Source: Pedococcus cremeus (lineage in GTDB: Bacteria > Actinomycetota > Actinomycetes > Actinomycetales > Dermatophilaceae). From it: a stretch of DNA of 64,000 bases. Location of the stretch: positions 1-64,000 of the forward strand of contig NZ_FOHB01000006.1 in the NCBI RefSeq assembly GCF_900111375.1, in the 5' to 3' direction. The notes under the pieces are model-generated. The model saw nothing but the letters and a program-made list of their open reading frames with translations, made no database searches and had not been told where the DNA came from. Of the stretch, positions 1 through 8,016 are shown piece after piece. Both the position numbers and the translations under genes were made by a program. The number at the start of each line of letters is the position of its first letter. Within the stretch, counting starts at the first letter, position 1.

Positions 1-375
1 GTCCCCCTCCAGCCGCCGCTGCACGGTCCGCGTCGAGCAGTGCAGCCCCGGCGCGAGCATCGAGGCGACGAACCCGTGCAGCTCAGGCCCCGGGTGCACC
101 GGCACTCCGCCGCGCCGCTGGTCCTGGGCCCGCCGCTGCAGGTCCTCATCCACCCGGGCGGCCAGGGTGTCCATCGCCACCGCCTGCCGACCATCGAGAG
201 CCGACCGGAGCCGGTCGCAGGCCAACACATACCCCTCGGCGTCCCGGGCCGACAACGCCGCAACGTCCCCTTGCGAGAGGCGCGCCACCGCACCCAGCAG
301 GTCAGGCAGGTCGGCGCACTCCACGGCAGCCGGGCTGAACACCCCTGCCTCTGTGGCTGACACCGTCCCGCTCAT
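1..375 (-). CDS. HNH endonuclease / DUF222 (13E12-repeat family) protein, 5' part only
   Basis: The gene reads leftwards from an ATG at 375 and runs off the window, so about 125 N-terminal residues are visible. They include an acidic alanine-rich stretch (CADLPDLLGAVARLSQGDVA) and the run LACDRLRSALDGRQAVAMDTLAAR, followed by a basic segment ending RTVQRRLEGD. This pattern is typical of the DUF222 half of 13E12-repeat proteins, which usually carry a C-terminal HNH nuclease domain; that domain lies outside the window and is inferred. A perfect LexA box overlaps the promoter, which matches the known SOS control of several 13E12 genes in M. tuberculosis. The biological role of the family is not established. 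The family call rests on similarity of style, not on visible catalytic residues. Confidence 0.7.
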   Translation of the reverse strand, partial: MSGTVSATEAGVFSPAAVECADLPDLLGAVARLSQGDVAALSARDAEGYVLACDRLRSALDGRQAVAMDTLAARVDEDLQRRAQDQRRGGVPVHPGPELHGFVASMLAPGLHCSTRTVQRRLEGD

Positions 376-388
376 CGGCCCCCCCACT

Positions 389-404
389 TCGAACGTATGT
401 TCGA
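389..404. promoter_or_regulatory. LexA (SOS) box, perfect consensus
   Basis: TCGAAC-GTAT-GTTCGA matches the actinobacterial SOS-box consensus TCGAAC(N4)GTTCGA exactly. It lies 14-29 nt upstream of the ATG at 375 and abuts the candidate -10 element, so bound LexA would block RNA polymerase. The gene should therefore be induced by DNA damage. Confidence 0.88.
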
Positions 405-409
405 GTTTA
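404..409 (-). promoter_or_regulatory. -10 element of the SOS-controlled DUF222 gene
   Basis: On the minus strand the hexamer reads TAAACT and is immediately next to the LexA box. The expected transcript start falls inside the box, giving a leader of roughly 20 nt. No convincing -35 element was seen. Confidence 0.5.
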
Positions 410-458
410 CCGCAATGGGAGTGCCGGCGGCAGGTTGTGCACACGAGATGTTCGGGTC

Positions 459-3359
459 TCAGTCGAGCCGGTCGGCGGCGACGACACCCCGCATGACCAG
501 ATCGGTCGCCTTGCGTGCCGTGGCCCGCAGGGCAGGTTCGGGGGCGGCGTCAGCGACCTGGTCGAGCAGGTCGACCACCTGCTTGCAGCGGCGCACGAAG
601 TCGCCGGCTGCCATGTCCTGCCCGCGCAGCACGGCCTCGAGCCGCTGCCCGCTCGCCCACCGGTGCATCATCCAGGCCATCCCGGCGTCCGGGTTACCGG
701 TGAGGGGCAGGCCGAGGTCGCGCTCTCTGTCCTCGAGGTCGGCCCACAGCCGGGTCATGCCGGTGACCGCCTCGGTGACGGCGTCGGTGGGCATCACCGG
801 GTTGGGGTCCACCTCGTCACGACGCGGCTCGTGCACCAGGCTGGAGACCACGGCGGCAAGCTCGGCGGGGTCGAGCCGCTTCCACAGCCCGAGGCGCAGG
901 CACTCGGCCGCCAACAGGTCCTTCTCGGTGTAGAGCCGCCGCAGGTGCTCGCCTTGCGGCGTGACGCTGTCGCCCGCCTCGGAGAGGTACCCCATCTGCG
1001 AGAGGAGCATGCAGATGCGGTCGAACGTCTTGGCCACCGAGTTGGTGCGACCCTCCACCTTGCGCTGAAGCCCCACGGTCTCCCGCTTCAGGCGCCACCA
1101 CCGCTCGGCCCACCGCGCGTGGTCCTCCCGGTCGGGGCACTGGTGGCAGGGGTGCGCCTTCATCTGCCGCCGCAGCTCGGCGATACGACCCTCGTCCCCC
1201 GCCGCGGCCTCGCGGCCCTCCTTGCGCGGCGGCGGCTCGTGGGGAACCGCGATCCGCAACGTGGTGGCGAGGTCGCGGCGTGCCTTGGGGCTCTTGCTGT
1301 TGAAGTGCGAGGGCACCTTCATCCGGGTCAGCGGCTCGACCGGCACCGGCACGTCGACGAGCGTCAGCTTCCGGACCTGCCGGTCCTCCGTGAGGACCGT
1401 CGGCGACGCCGGCTCACCCCGGTAGGACCTGCTCGGCTGCACCACCACGGCATACCCGGCGCGGCGCCCGGCCGGGATCCGGATGACGTCGCCGGTGCGC
1501 AGCGCCTCCAGGCTCAGGGCCGCCTCGGCTCGCTTGCTCGCCGCGCGGGCCTTGGCACCATCCTTCTCGAGGCGACGGATCTCGTCGCGCAGCGCGGCAT
1601 ACTCGCGGAAGTCGCCGAGGTGGCAGTGCATGGCCTCGGCGTAACCCTCCAGGCCCTCCTCGTTGCGTCGCACGGCGCGTGCGAGGCCGACGACCGCGCG
1701 GTCGGCCTGGAACTGGGCGAAGGAGGTCTCGAGGATCTCGCGGGCGACCTCGCGGCCGACCTGGGCCACGAGGTTGACGGCCATGTTGTAGGTGGGCCGG
1801 AAGCTGGACCGGAGCGGGTAGGTGCGGGTCGAGGCCAGCCCGGCGAGGGCGAGCACGTCCATGCCGCGGTTCCAGAGCACGACGGCGTGGCCCTCGATGT
1901 CGATGCCGCGGCGGCCCGCGCGCCCGGTGAGCTGGGTGTACTCGGCCGGCGTCACGTCGGCGTGGGTCTCGCCGTTGAACTTGACCAGCTTCTCGAGCAC
2001 GACCGTTCGGGCGGGCATGTTGATGCCGAGCGCCAGTGTCTCGGTGGCGAAGACGGCCCGGATGCGGCCGGCGGTGAACAGCTCCTCGACGATCTCGCGG
2101 AAGGTCGGCAGCATGCCGGCGTGGTGGGCGGCATACCCGCGGGTCAGCCCCTCGACGAAGTCCCAGTAGCCCAGCACGGTGAGGTCCTCGGCGGCCAGGC
2201 CCCGCACGCGCTCCTCGACGAGCCGGCGGATCCGGTCACCCTCGCGCTCGGGGATGAGGCGCATGCCGTCGACGAGCAGCTGGCGCACGGCGGCGTCGCA
2301 GCCGACTCGGCTGAAGATGAAGGTGATCGCAGGCAGCAACGCCTCACGGTCAAGCCGGGCGATGACCTCGGCGCGGGTCGCTCCCCCACCCGGTCGCCCG
2401 CCGCCCCGTGGGCCGCCACCGGACAGCTCGGCGCCGCGGGCCATGCCCCGTCCGCCGGGTCCTCCGCCCGGACCGCGCGGTGCGCGCCCCCGCCCACCTC
2501 CGGAGCGACCGCCACCACGCCCTCCCCCACCGCGGCCGCCGCCGTAGCCGCCTCCACCGCCGCTGTAGCCCCCACCGAAGCCGTTGTCGTAGCGGCCACG
2601 GGTCTCCACGTGCCGCACCGCAGCCAGCAGGTCGGGGTTGACGCGGCTCGCGTCGAGCGACGCCGTGGGTGCCGACGTCTCGTCGACGAAGAGGTCGTGC
2701 AGCGTCTGGCCCACCATCACGTGCTGCCACAGCGGCACCGGACGGTGCTCGGAGACGATCACCTCGTGGTTGCCCCGCACCTCGGCCAGCCAGTCGCCGA
2801 ACTCCTCGGCGTTGCTCACCGTCGCCGAGAGCGAGACGACCTGGACGTCCTCGGGGAGGTGGATGATCACCTCCTCCCACACGGCGCCACGGAAGCGGTC
2901 GGCGAGGTAGTGCACCTCGTCCATGACCACGTAGCCGAGCCCGTGCAGGGTCGAGGAACCGGCATACATCATGTTGCGCAGCACCTCGGTGGTCATGACC
3001 ACCACGGGGGCCTCCCCGTTGACCGAGGAGTCGCCGGTGAGCAGGCCCACCTTGGAGGCGCCGTGGACGCGCACCAGGTCGTTGTACTTCTGGTTCGACA
3101 GCGCCTTGATCGGCGTGGTGTAGAACGCCTTGCGGCCGGTGGCCAGCGCCAGGTGCACGGCGAACTCGCCGACGATGGTCTTCCCGGCGCCGGTGGGCGC
3201 CGCGACGAGCACGCCCTTGCCTGCCTCCACCGCCTCGCAGGCCTTCACCTGGAAGTCGTCGAGCGGGAACTCGAGCCCTTCGATGAAGGAGCCGACGTGG
3301 CTGCGGGCCCGCCTGCCCCGCTGGGCTGCTTCGGCGTAGCGCTCGGCAGGGGTGGACAT
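459..3359 (-). CDS. helY: Ski2/Mtr4-like DEAD/DEAH-box RNA helicase HelY
   Basis: This 966-aa protein is a superfamily 2 helicase of the HelY/Ski2 type, expected to unwind RNA with ATP in the cytoplasm. Visible motifs are Walker A APTGAGKT (residues 54-61), the DEVH box (147-150), SAT (178-180) and the motif VI segment QLTGRAGRRG in the second RecA domain. The C-terminal third resembles the DSHCT region of Mtr4-like proteins. Residues about 259-336 are a glycine/arginine-rich RGG-like insertion between the two RecA lobes, which is unusual. The gene is last in the tatA-tatC-kinase-helY series but has its own TAGCCT -10 six bases before the ATG, so it is probably also transcribed alone as a leaderless mRNA. 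The tat-helY neighbourhood matches M. tuberculosis Rv2094c-Rv2092c. The biological substrate is unknown. Confidence 0.92.
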   Translation of the reverse strand: MSTPAERYAEAAQRGRRARSHVGSFIEGLEFPLDDFQVKACEAVEAGKGVLVAAPTGAGKTIVGEFAVHLALATGRKAFYTTPIKALSNQKYNDLVRVHGASKVGLLTGDSSVNGEAPVVVMTTEVLRNMMYAGSSTLHGLGYVVMDEVHYLADRFRGAVWEEVIIHLPEDVQVVSLSATVSNAEEFGDWLAEVRGNHEVIVSEHRPVPLWQHVMVGQTLHDLFVDETSAPTASLDASRVNPDLLAAVRHVETRGRYDNGFGGGYSGGGGGYGGGRGGGGRGGGRSGGGRGRAPRGPGGGPGGRGMARGAELSGGGPRGGGRPGGGATRAEVIARLDREALLPAITFIFSRVGCDAAVRQLLVDGMRLIPEREGDRIRRLVEERVRGLAAEDLTVLGYWDFVEGLTRGYAAHHAGMLPTFREIVEELFTAGRIRAVFATETLALGINMPARTVVLEKLVKFNGETHADVTPAEYTQLTGRAGRRGIDIEGHAVVLWNRGMDVLALAGLASTRTYPLRSSFRPTYNMAVNLVAQVGREVAREILETSFAQFQADRAVVGLARAVRRNEEGLEGYAEAMHCHLGDFREYAALRDEIRRLEKDGAKARAASKRAEAALSLEALRTGDVIRIPAGRRAGYAVVVQPSRSYRGEPASPTVLTEDRQVRKLTLVDVPVPVEPLTRMKVPSHFNSKSPKARRDLATTLRIAVPHEPPPRKEGREAAAGDEGRIAELRRQMKAHPCHQCPDREDHARWAERWWRLKRETVGLQRKVEGRTNSVAKTFDRICMLLSQMGYLSEAGDSVTPQGEHLRRLYTEKDLLAAECLRLGLWKRLDPAELAAVVSSLVHEPRRDEVDPNPVMPTDAVTEAVTGMTRLWADLEDRERDLGLPLTGNPDAGMAWMMHRWASGQRLEAVLRGQDMAAGDFVRRCKQVVDLLDQVADAAPEPALRATARKATDLVMRGVVAADRLD

Positions 3360-3365
3360 GTCGTC

Positions 3366-3371
3366 AGGCTA
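3366..3371 (-). promoter_or_regulatory. -10 element of helY (leaderless)
   Basis: TAGCCT on the minus strand ends 6 nt before the helY ATG. This TANNNT spacing places the transcript start at or next to the start codon. Confidence 0.55.
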
Positions 3372-3419
3372 TGCCAGCGAGCCGCACCTGACCCACGGGG
3401 CACCTACCGGCGCGCCGCC

Positions 3420-4325
3420 TCACCCACCGGGCACGGCCGGCACCATCACGGTGAGCGCCGCCGGCACGACCTCCAGCGTCAGCGGCAGGGGCAGGAACCG
3501 CTCGCCGTCGGCGTAGGCCACGATCCCCTCGGCCTCCAGCGTGACCTCGCGGCCGCGCAGGATCTCCACAGCCGGGTGGCGCACGTGTGTGCCCTTGAAG
3601 ACCGTCGGGAAGACCTTGAGGAACTCCAGCGTGCTGATGTCGTGGAGCACCATCACGTCGAGCAGGCCGTCGTCGAACGACGCGTCGGGGCACACCCGCA
3701 TGCCGCCGCCGTACGACTGCCCGTTGCCCACGGTGACCAGCATGGCCGCCGTCTCGTGGCGCACCCCGTCGACGGTCACGGCATACGGGATGGCGCGGAA
3801 GCCGGGCAGCTCGCGGGCGATGGCCAGGTTGTAGCGCATGCGGCCCTTCGGCCACGGCCACGTGTTGGCGCGCTCGTTGACGAGCGAGTCGAAGCCGGCG
3901 CCGAGGACGCCGGCGAACCACCGCACGTCGCCGCGGGCGTCGACGTGGCGCACCACGTCGATCTCACGGGGTATGCCGCTGCCCACCACGTCCGCGGCGG
4001 CGATCGGGTCGTGCACGGGGAGACCGAGCCCGCGGGCGATGTCGTTGCCGGTGCCCGCCGCGATGATGGCCAGCGGGGTCTTGGTGTCGGCGCAGAGGTT
4101 GACGCCGAGGTGCACCATGCCGTCGCCGCCGGCCACGGCGAGGACGTCGATTCCCTGTGCGATGGCCCCGATGGCACGGTCGCGGGCGGCCTCGGCCGTC
4201 TCGTCCGAGAGCTCGAGGACCTCGTGGCCATGGGCCCGCAGCCGGTTCGCCACCTCGATGCCGAGGGCCCCACCACGGTTCTTGCCCGAGGTGGGGTTGA
4301 CCACCAGGCCGATGCGTTTGCCCAC
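3420..4325 (-). CDS. Diacylglycerol/lipid kinase family protein
   Basis: The 301-aa protein begins at a GTG (4325) giving GKRIGLVVNPTSGK, the canonical DAGK-catalytic-domain opening. The nucleotide-binding signature AVAGGDGMVH and the segment AAGTGNDIARGLG follow, both hallmarks of the DAGK/YegS/sphingosine-kinase family that phosphorylates lipid alcohols with ATP. The C-terminal beta-sandwich half contains the family pattern YADGE. The start lies 11 nt after the tatC stop and there is no obvious separate promoter, so it is likely co-transcribed with tatAC. The lipid substrate cannot be told from sequence; recycling of diacylglycerol or phosphatidylinositol-type lipids is possible. An open frame reaches further upstream, but it reads through tatC antisense to family expectation, so the GTG start is preferred. 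Confidence 0.88.
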   Translation of the reverse strand: MGKRIGLVVNPTSGKNRGGALGIEVANRLRAHGHEVLELSDETAEAARDRAIGAIAQGIDVLAVAGGDGMVHLGVNLCADTKTPLAIIAAGTGNDIARGLGLPVHDPIAAADVVGSGIPREIDVVRHVDARGDVRWFAGVLGAGFDSLVNERANTWPWPKGRMRYNLAIARELPGFRAIPYAVTVDGVRHETAAMLVTVGNGQSYGGGMRVCPDASFDDGLLDVMVLHDISTLEFLKVFPTVFKGTHVRHPAVEILRGREVTLEAEGIVAYADGERFLPLPLTLEVVPAALTVMVPAVPGG

Positions 4326-4336
4326 GAGCCGGAAAC

Positions 4337-5146
4337 CTACAGCGTCGAGGCTTCGTCGTCGGGCACGTCGGTCCACTCGGGGCGGGCGCGGCGACGACTG
4401 CGTTCGATGAGCTTGGCGACCCCGATCGCGGCGAAGTAGAGCACGACGAGTGGGATGGCCATGAGGAACATGGTGAACGCGTCGGGGGTGGGGGTCAGGA
4501 TCGCCGACAGCACGAAGATCCCGAACACCGCCGGGCGCCACGCCTTGACCATGGCGGAGGACGGCAGCACCCCGACCGCGCTCAGCGCGACGAGGAACAC
4601 GGGCATGAGGAACGCGCCGCCGAACGCGAGGATGAACCGTGTGACGAACGAGAAGTAGTCGCTCACCTGCTGGATGTTCGACGCACCGGCCGGGGTGAAG
4701 CCGTAGAGCACCGCCAGGACCTTGGGCAGCACCGTGTACGCCAGCGCGCAGCCCGCCAGGAAGAGCGGCACGATCGCGGCGACGAACGCGAGCGAGATCC
4801 GCTTCTCCTTGCGGGTGAGGCCGGGGACGATGAAGGCCCACAGCTGGTAGAGCCAGACCGGGCTCGCGGCGATGAAGCCGGCGAAGATGGCGATGCTCAG
4901 CTGCTGGGAGAACGCCGCCGTGGCGTTGCCGAAGTTGAGGCTGATCGCGCTGCCCGGGTGGGCGTTCTTGTAGTCGTTGAACGGCGCGGCGAGCCGGTCG
5001 TAGATCTCGGGGTAGTAGATCCAGCCCAGCACCGCGAAGAGCAGGACGGCAAGTCCCGCAATCACGAGCCGCCGGCGCAGCTCGCGCAGGTGGTCACCCA
5101 GCGACATCCGCCCCTCGGGGTTGCGGGCACGACGGAACGCAGCCAT
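4337..5146 (-). CDS. tatC: Sec-independent protein translocase TatC
   Basis: TatC is the multi-spanning receptor of the twin-arginine translocase, which exports folded proteins across the cytoplasmic membrane. The 269-aa product begins MAAFRRARNPEGRMSLGDHL; the family motif HLRELRRR lies at the cytoplasmic N-terminus, and about six hydrophobic segments follow. The periplasmic loop with APFNDYK and the FxxSP-like AASPVWLYQLWAFI segment are typical. A second possible start is Met14 (MSLGDHL). The C-terminus is basic then acidic. It follows tatA closely, as in mycobacteria and streptomycetes; no tatB is present here, which is common because a separate tatB lies elsewhere in actinobacteria. Confidence 0.95.
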   Translation of the reverse strand: MAAFRRARNPEGRMSLGDHLRELRRRLVIAGLAVLLFAVLGWIYYPEIYDRLAAPFNDYKNAHPGSAISLNFGNATAAFSQQLSIAIFAGFIAASPVWLYQLWAFIVPGLTRKEKRISLAFVAAIVPLFLAGCALAYTVLPKVLAVLYGFTPAGASNIQQVSDYFSFVTRFILAFGGAFLMPVFLVALSAVGVLPSSAMVKAWRPAVFGIFVLSAILTPTPDAFTMFLMAIPLVVLYFAAIGVAKLIERSRRRARPEWTDVPDDEASTL

Positions 5147-5175
5147 CTGGCAGCCGGGTCAGGAGGAGTCGGTCG

Positions 5176-5535
5176 TCAGGCGACGGGACCGCTGTGGTTG
5201 TCGGTGCGCGGGCTGTTGTCCTCGCGCAGCGCGTCGCCCTCGCGGGAGGCCGCCCGGGCGGGCGGCGTCGACGGGGTGGTCGTCGGCCGGCCCGGGTCCT
5301 CGCCTGGCGTCTGCTGCGGGGTCTGCCGAGTGTCGTTGACGGTCTCGCCGCGCACGGTGTCGCTGCTCGCGGCGCTCTTGCCGTCGTTCTTCATCTCGTC
5401 GACCTCGGACTTGAAGATGCGCATCGAGCGGCCGATCGACCGGGCGGCGTCGGGGAGCCGCCGGAAGCCGAAGAGCACGATGAGCAACACGATCAGGATG
5501 ATCAGGTGCCATCCCTCGAACAGTCCGCGTCCCAT
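5176..5535 (-). CDS. tatA: Sec-independent protein translocase TatA
   Basis: TatA forms the pore-like oligomer of the Tat export pathway. The 119-aa protein has a short N-terminus [10 protein letters not shown], one transmembrane helix ([13 protein letters not shown]), the conserved [16 protein letters not shown] hinge and amphipathic helix, and a long hydrophilic, proline- and threonine-rich tail. The ATG at 5535 was chosen because AAGGGA precedes it at good distance; an in-frame ATG 36 nt upstream would add an unlikely polar extension. The tatC start lies 29 nt downstream of its stop. Confidence 0.93.
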   Translation of the reverse strand: MGRGLFEGWHLIILIVLLIVLFGFRRLPDAARSIGRSMRIFKSEVDEMKNDGKSAASSDTVRGETVNDTRQTPQQTPGEDPGRPTTTPSTPPARAASREGDALREDNSPRTDNHSGPVA

Positions 5536-5622
5536 GTGGTCAGATCCCTTCAGCCGGCTCTCCGGCAACGGTGTCGTGCGTTCTTCAGGTCAGTCTAGGT
5601 GGCGCGCCGGTCCGGCTGGCGC

Positions 5623-5931
5623 TCAGTCCACGTTGCGCGCCCACACCGGGCGACGGGCGGCCTGTCGAGTGCGCCGCTCCTGCCTCAACGAAGCACGGGT
5701 GCGCTCGCGTTCCCGGCGCAGGTCACGGGGGTCCTGGAACACGGCGATGGCCTGGGGCGGTGCCTCCCCCAGCCGGTCGACCTCCGCCTCGAGGGCGGCG
5801 ATGGTCCGGCTGGCGCGCTCGGTCTCGGCGGTGAGCTCCTTGACCTGGCCCCAGAGCCCCCACAGGCGCGCGACGAGGTAGACCCCCGCGACCACCACGA
5901 GGATCGTCCAGATCAGCACCCACCACCACAC
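5623..5931 (-). CDS. Small membrane protein with coiled coil, function unknown
   Basis: The 102-aa product starts at a GTG (5931) and opens with WWWVLIWTILVVVAGVYLVA, a single transmembrane helix with almost no residues before it. It continues as a charged helix (LTAETERASRTIAALEAEVD) likely to form a coiled coil, and ends in an arginine-rich tail. The start lies 11 nt after the pafC stop, so it belongs to the pafBC unit. The topology would place the charged tail in the cytoplasm. I do not recognise a named family. Its constant company with pafC and tatA makes it a candidate membrane partner of either, but that is inference. Confidence 0.7.
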   Translation of the reverse strand: MWWWVLIWTILVVVAGVYLVARLWGLWGQVKELTAETERASRTIAALEAEVDRLGEAPPQAIAVFQDPRDLRRERERTRASLRQERRTRQAARRPVWARNVD

Positions 5932-5942
5932 GGGCGACGACC

Positions 5943-6944
5943 CTACCCGTCCACGACCGCGTATGCCGCCAGGGCCGCCTCCGCGCCGTGGCGCACCTCG
6001 TCGGCCACCTCCGGTGGCGACACGACGACCCCGTGGCCGCCCAGCCGCCAGAGCAGCCGGCGCAGCCACGCCGTGTCGCTGGTGCGCAGGCCGACGGTCT
6101 GCGAGCCGTCGTCGTGCACCTCGACGGACTCCACGGGGTAGTAGTCGCTCACCCAGGTGGCGCCGGGAAGCAGCCGCAGGGTCACGAGGAGGTCGTCCTC
6201 GCGGGCGGTGAAGGTGCCGGCGTCGAGGTCGCGCAGCTGGGCCTGGGGCGGCGGCGTGCCGTCGACGTCGAGCACCTCGAGCCGCTCGATGCGGTCCATC
6301 CGGAACAGCCGGGTGTCCTGGGCGCGGTGGCACCAGCCCTCGAGGTACCAGTGCGCGTCGAGGTTGACCACGCGCATCGGGTCGACGTCGCGCTCGGTCG
6401 CCTCGTCGCGGCTCGGCACGAGGTAGCGCAGGTGCAGCCGGCGCCGCTGCTCCAGGGCGCGGCGGGCGTCGGCGAGCAGCTCGGCCGCCACCCCCTCGTC
6501 GATGGCGACGTCGACCCGCGCGGCGGCGTCGGCGCTCGCCCCAGTGGCCTGCTCGAGCTTGGCGAGCGCCCGCTCGATGGCGTCGCGCTCACCGATGCCG
6601 GGGACGGCGGCCAGGGCGCGCAGCCCCACCATGAGCGTCAGCGCCTCGTCGACCCCGAGGCGCAGCGGCCGGGCGATGGTGTCGGCGTTGGTGACGAAGA
6701 CACGGCCGCCCTCCCACTGGGCGTCGATGAGCTCGTCGGGCATCTGCCCGTAGCCGCACATGAAGAGCAGCTGCAGGTCGTCCTCGAGCTGGCGCTCGGT
6801 CACCCCGAGGCCCGCCGCGGCCTCGGCGAGGTCGATGCCCTGGCGGTTGACCAGCCACGGCACCATCGTCAGCAGCCGCGAGAGCCGGTCTGTGGCCGAC
6901 TCCTGCGTCCGTCGTGCCTGTGACCCTGCCGGTCCCCCACTCAT
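5943..6944 (-). CDS. pafC: Transcriptional activator subunit PafC (WYL domain)
   Basis: PafC pairs with PafB to form the activator of the LexA-independent DNA-damage response in actinobacteria. The 333-aa protein has an N-terminal winged-helix region (LLTMVPWLVNRQGIDLAEAA), a central WYL domain (residues around HLRYLVPS, WYLEGWCH and LFRMDRI) and a C-terminal WCX extension. The ATG at 6944 overlaps the pafB stop in the form ATGA, so the two are translationally coupled. PafBC does not take part in pupylation chemistry itself despite the name. The ligand sensed by the WYL domain is thought to be single-stranded DNA. Confidence 0.93.
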   Translation of the reverse strand: MSGGPAGSQARRTQESATDRLSRLLTMVPWLVNRQGIDLAEAAAGLGVTERQLEDDLQLLFMCGYGQMPDELIDAQWEGGRVFVTNADTIARPLRLGVDEALTLMVGLRALAAVPGIGERDAIERALAKLEQATGASADAAARVDVAIDEGVAAELLADARRALEQRRRLHLRYLVPSRDEATERDVDPMRVVNLDAHWYLEGWCHRAQDTRLFRMDRIERLEVLDVDGTPPPQAQLRDLDAGTFTAREDDLLVTLRLLPGATWVSDYYPVESVEVHDDGSQTVGLRTSDTAWLRRLLWRLGGHGVVVSPPEVADEVRHGAEAALAAYAVVDG

Positions 6945-7951
6945 CGCTGCTCCCCCTCGGCTCGAACCAGGCCACGGTGCGCGTGGGCGGCTCCCTCGAG
7001 CCGTCGCACCACGGCCTCGCGGACCTCGGCCGGCTCGAGAACGACCACGTCGGGTCCGTAGCCGGTCACCTCGTCGGCGAACGCCTCGGCGTCGGTGAAG
7101 ACCACCGTGAGCTCCGACCAGCCCTCTCCTGCGTCCGTCACGGTGGCGGCGCGGCGGCGCAGCGACAGACCGCGGCCCTCGCGCGCCCGCACGGTCGCCT
7201 GCTGGGGGTGCTGCTCCCCCACCGTGGTGCGGATCATGTCGCGCGGTCGGTGGTCCGCCGGCACGTCGAAGGCGTTCACCGGCCCGATGGCCTTGACCGG
7301 TCCGCTGATGCGCGAGAGCCGGAACACCCGGGGCGCGTCCCGGTCGAGGTCGTGGCCGGTGAGGTACCAGCGGCCGTGCCACGAGGCCAGGCCCCACGGC
7401 TGGACGTGCCGCTGCCGGGTCTCCCCCTCGCCACCGGTGCGGTAGGCGAACTGGAGCTCGCGGCGGGTCACCACGGCGTTCTTGGCGTCGTCGAACGCCG
7501 GTTCGCTGGTGCGCAGCCGCGGCTCGATGCCGATGAGCGACTCGCTGTCGCGCTCGATGCCCGACGCCTTGAGCTTGCGCAGCGCCTGCGCGGCCGGTCC
7601 GGCGAGCGAGGCGTGGGCCCACGTGCGGCTGGCCAGGCCGAGCACGGCCAGCTCGTCGGGCTCGAACGAGATCTCGGGCAGGGCGTACTCGCGCTGGTCG
7701 ATCCGGTAGCCGGTCTCGTCCTCCCAGATCGAGCTGGTCTCCTCCGTGACGAGCGGGATGCCGAGCTCGCGCAGCTCGTCCTTGTCGCGCTCGAACATCC
7801 GGTCGAACGCCTCGTCCGACGCCGCGGCGCCGTACTGCGGCACGAGGCGGCGGATGGTCGACTTCGTCAGCGGCCTGCGGGTGTACAGCAGGCACAGGAC
7901 GAGGTTGAGGAGCCGCTCCGTCTTGGCGGCAGGTCCTCCGGGGGCACTCAC
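6941..7951 (-). CDS. pafB: Transcriptional activator subunit PafB (WYL domain)
   Basis: This 336-aa protein is the first half of the PafBC heterodimer. The N-terminal HTH region (LLNLVLCLLYTRRPLTKSTI) is followed by the WYL domain (ELQFAYRTGG, QPWGLASWHGRWYLTGHD, FRLSRI) and a WCX-type C-terminus (VTGYGPDVVVLEP). The start codon is a GTG with a TAGCGT -10 element seven bases before it, so the mRNA is probably leaderless. In M. tuberculosis pafB and pafC sit directly after pafA; here the two FKBP genes and a DUF3866 gene lie between. Confidence 0.93.
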   Translation of the reverse strand: MSAPGGPAAKTERLLNLVLCLLYTRRPLTKSTIRRLVPQYGAAASDEAFDRMFERDKDELRELGIPLVTEETSSIWEDETGYRIDQREYALPEISFEPDELAVLGLASRTWAHASLAGPAAQALRKLKASGIERDSESLIGIEPRLRTSEPAFDDAKNAVVTRRELQFAYRTGGEGETRQRHVQPWGLASWHGRWYLTGHDLDRDAPRVFRLSRISGPVKAIGPVNAFDVPADHRPRDMIRTTVGEQHPQQATVRAREGRGLSLRRRAATVTDAGEGWSELTVVFTDAEAFADEVTGYGPDVVVLEPAEVREAVVRRLEGAAHAHRGLVRAEGEQR

Positions 7952-7958
7952 CCGGGCG

Positions 7959-7964
7959 ACGCTA
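7959..7964 (-). promoter_or_regulatory. -10 element of pafB (leaderless)
   Basis: TAGCGT on the minus strand ends 7 nt before the pafB GTG. The divergent DUF3866 -10 lies only 40 bp away, so the two promoters are back to back. Confidence 0.55.
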
Positions 7965-8003
7965 CCGGACGGCGCTCCCGGACGGCGCCACCCCGGGCGT
8001 GGA

Positions 8004-8009
8004 TAGTCT
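8004..8009 (+). promoter_or_regulatory. -10 element of the DUF3866 gene (leaderless)
   Basis: TAGTCT lies 7 nt before the GTG at 8017. The spacing decides between several nearby in-frame starts (GTG 7999, GTG 8017, ATG 8020). Confidence 0.55.
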
Positions 8010-8016
8010 GCCCGTC

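Noticed and set aside
435-4439. A 1334-codon open frame on the plus strand across helY and the lipid kinase gene
   Set aside because: It is the complement of two well-supported minus-strand genes; composition (His, Gly, Arg, Leu without domains) is that of a high-G+C shadow frame.
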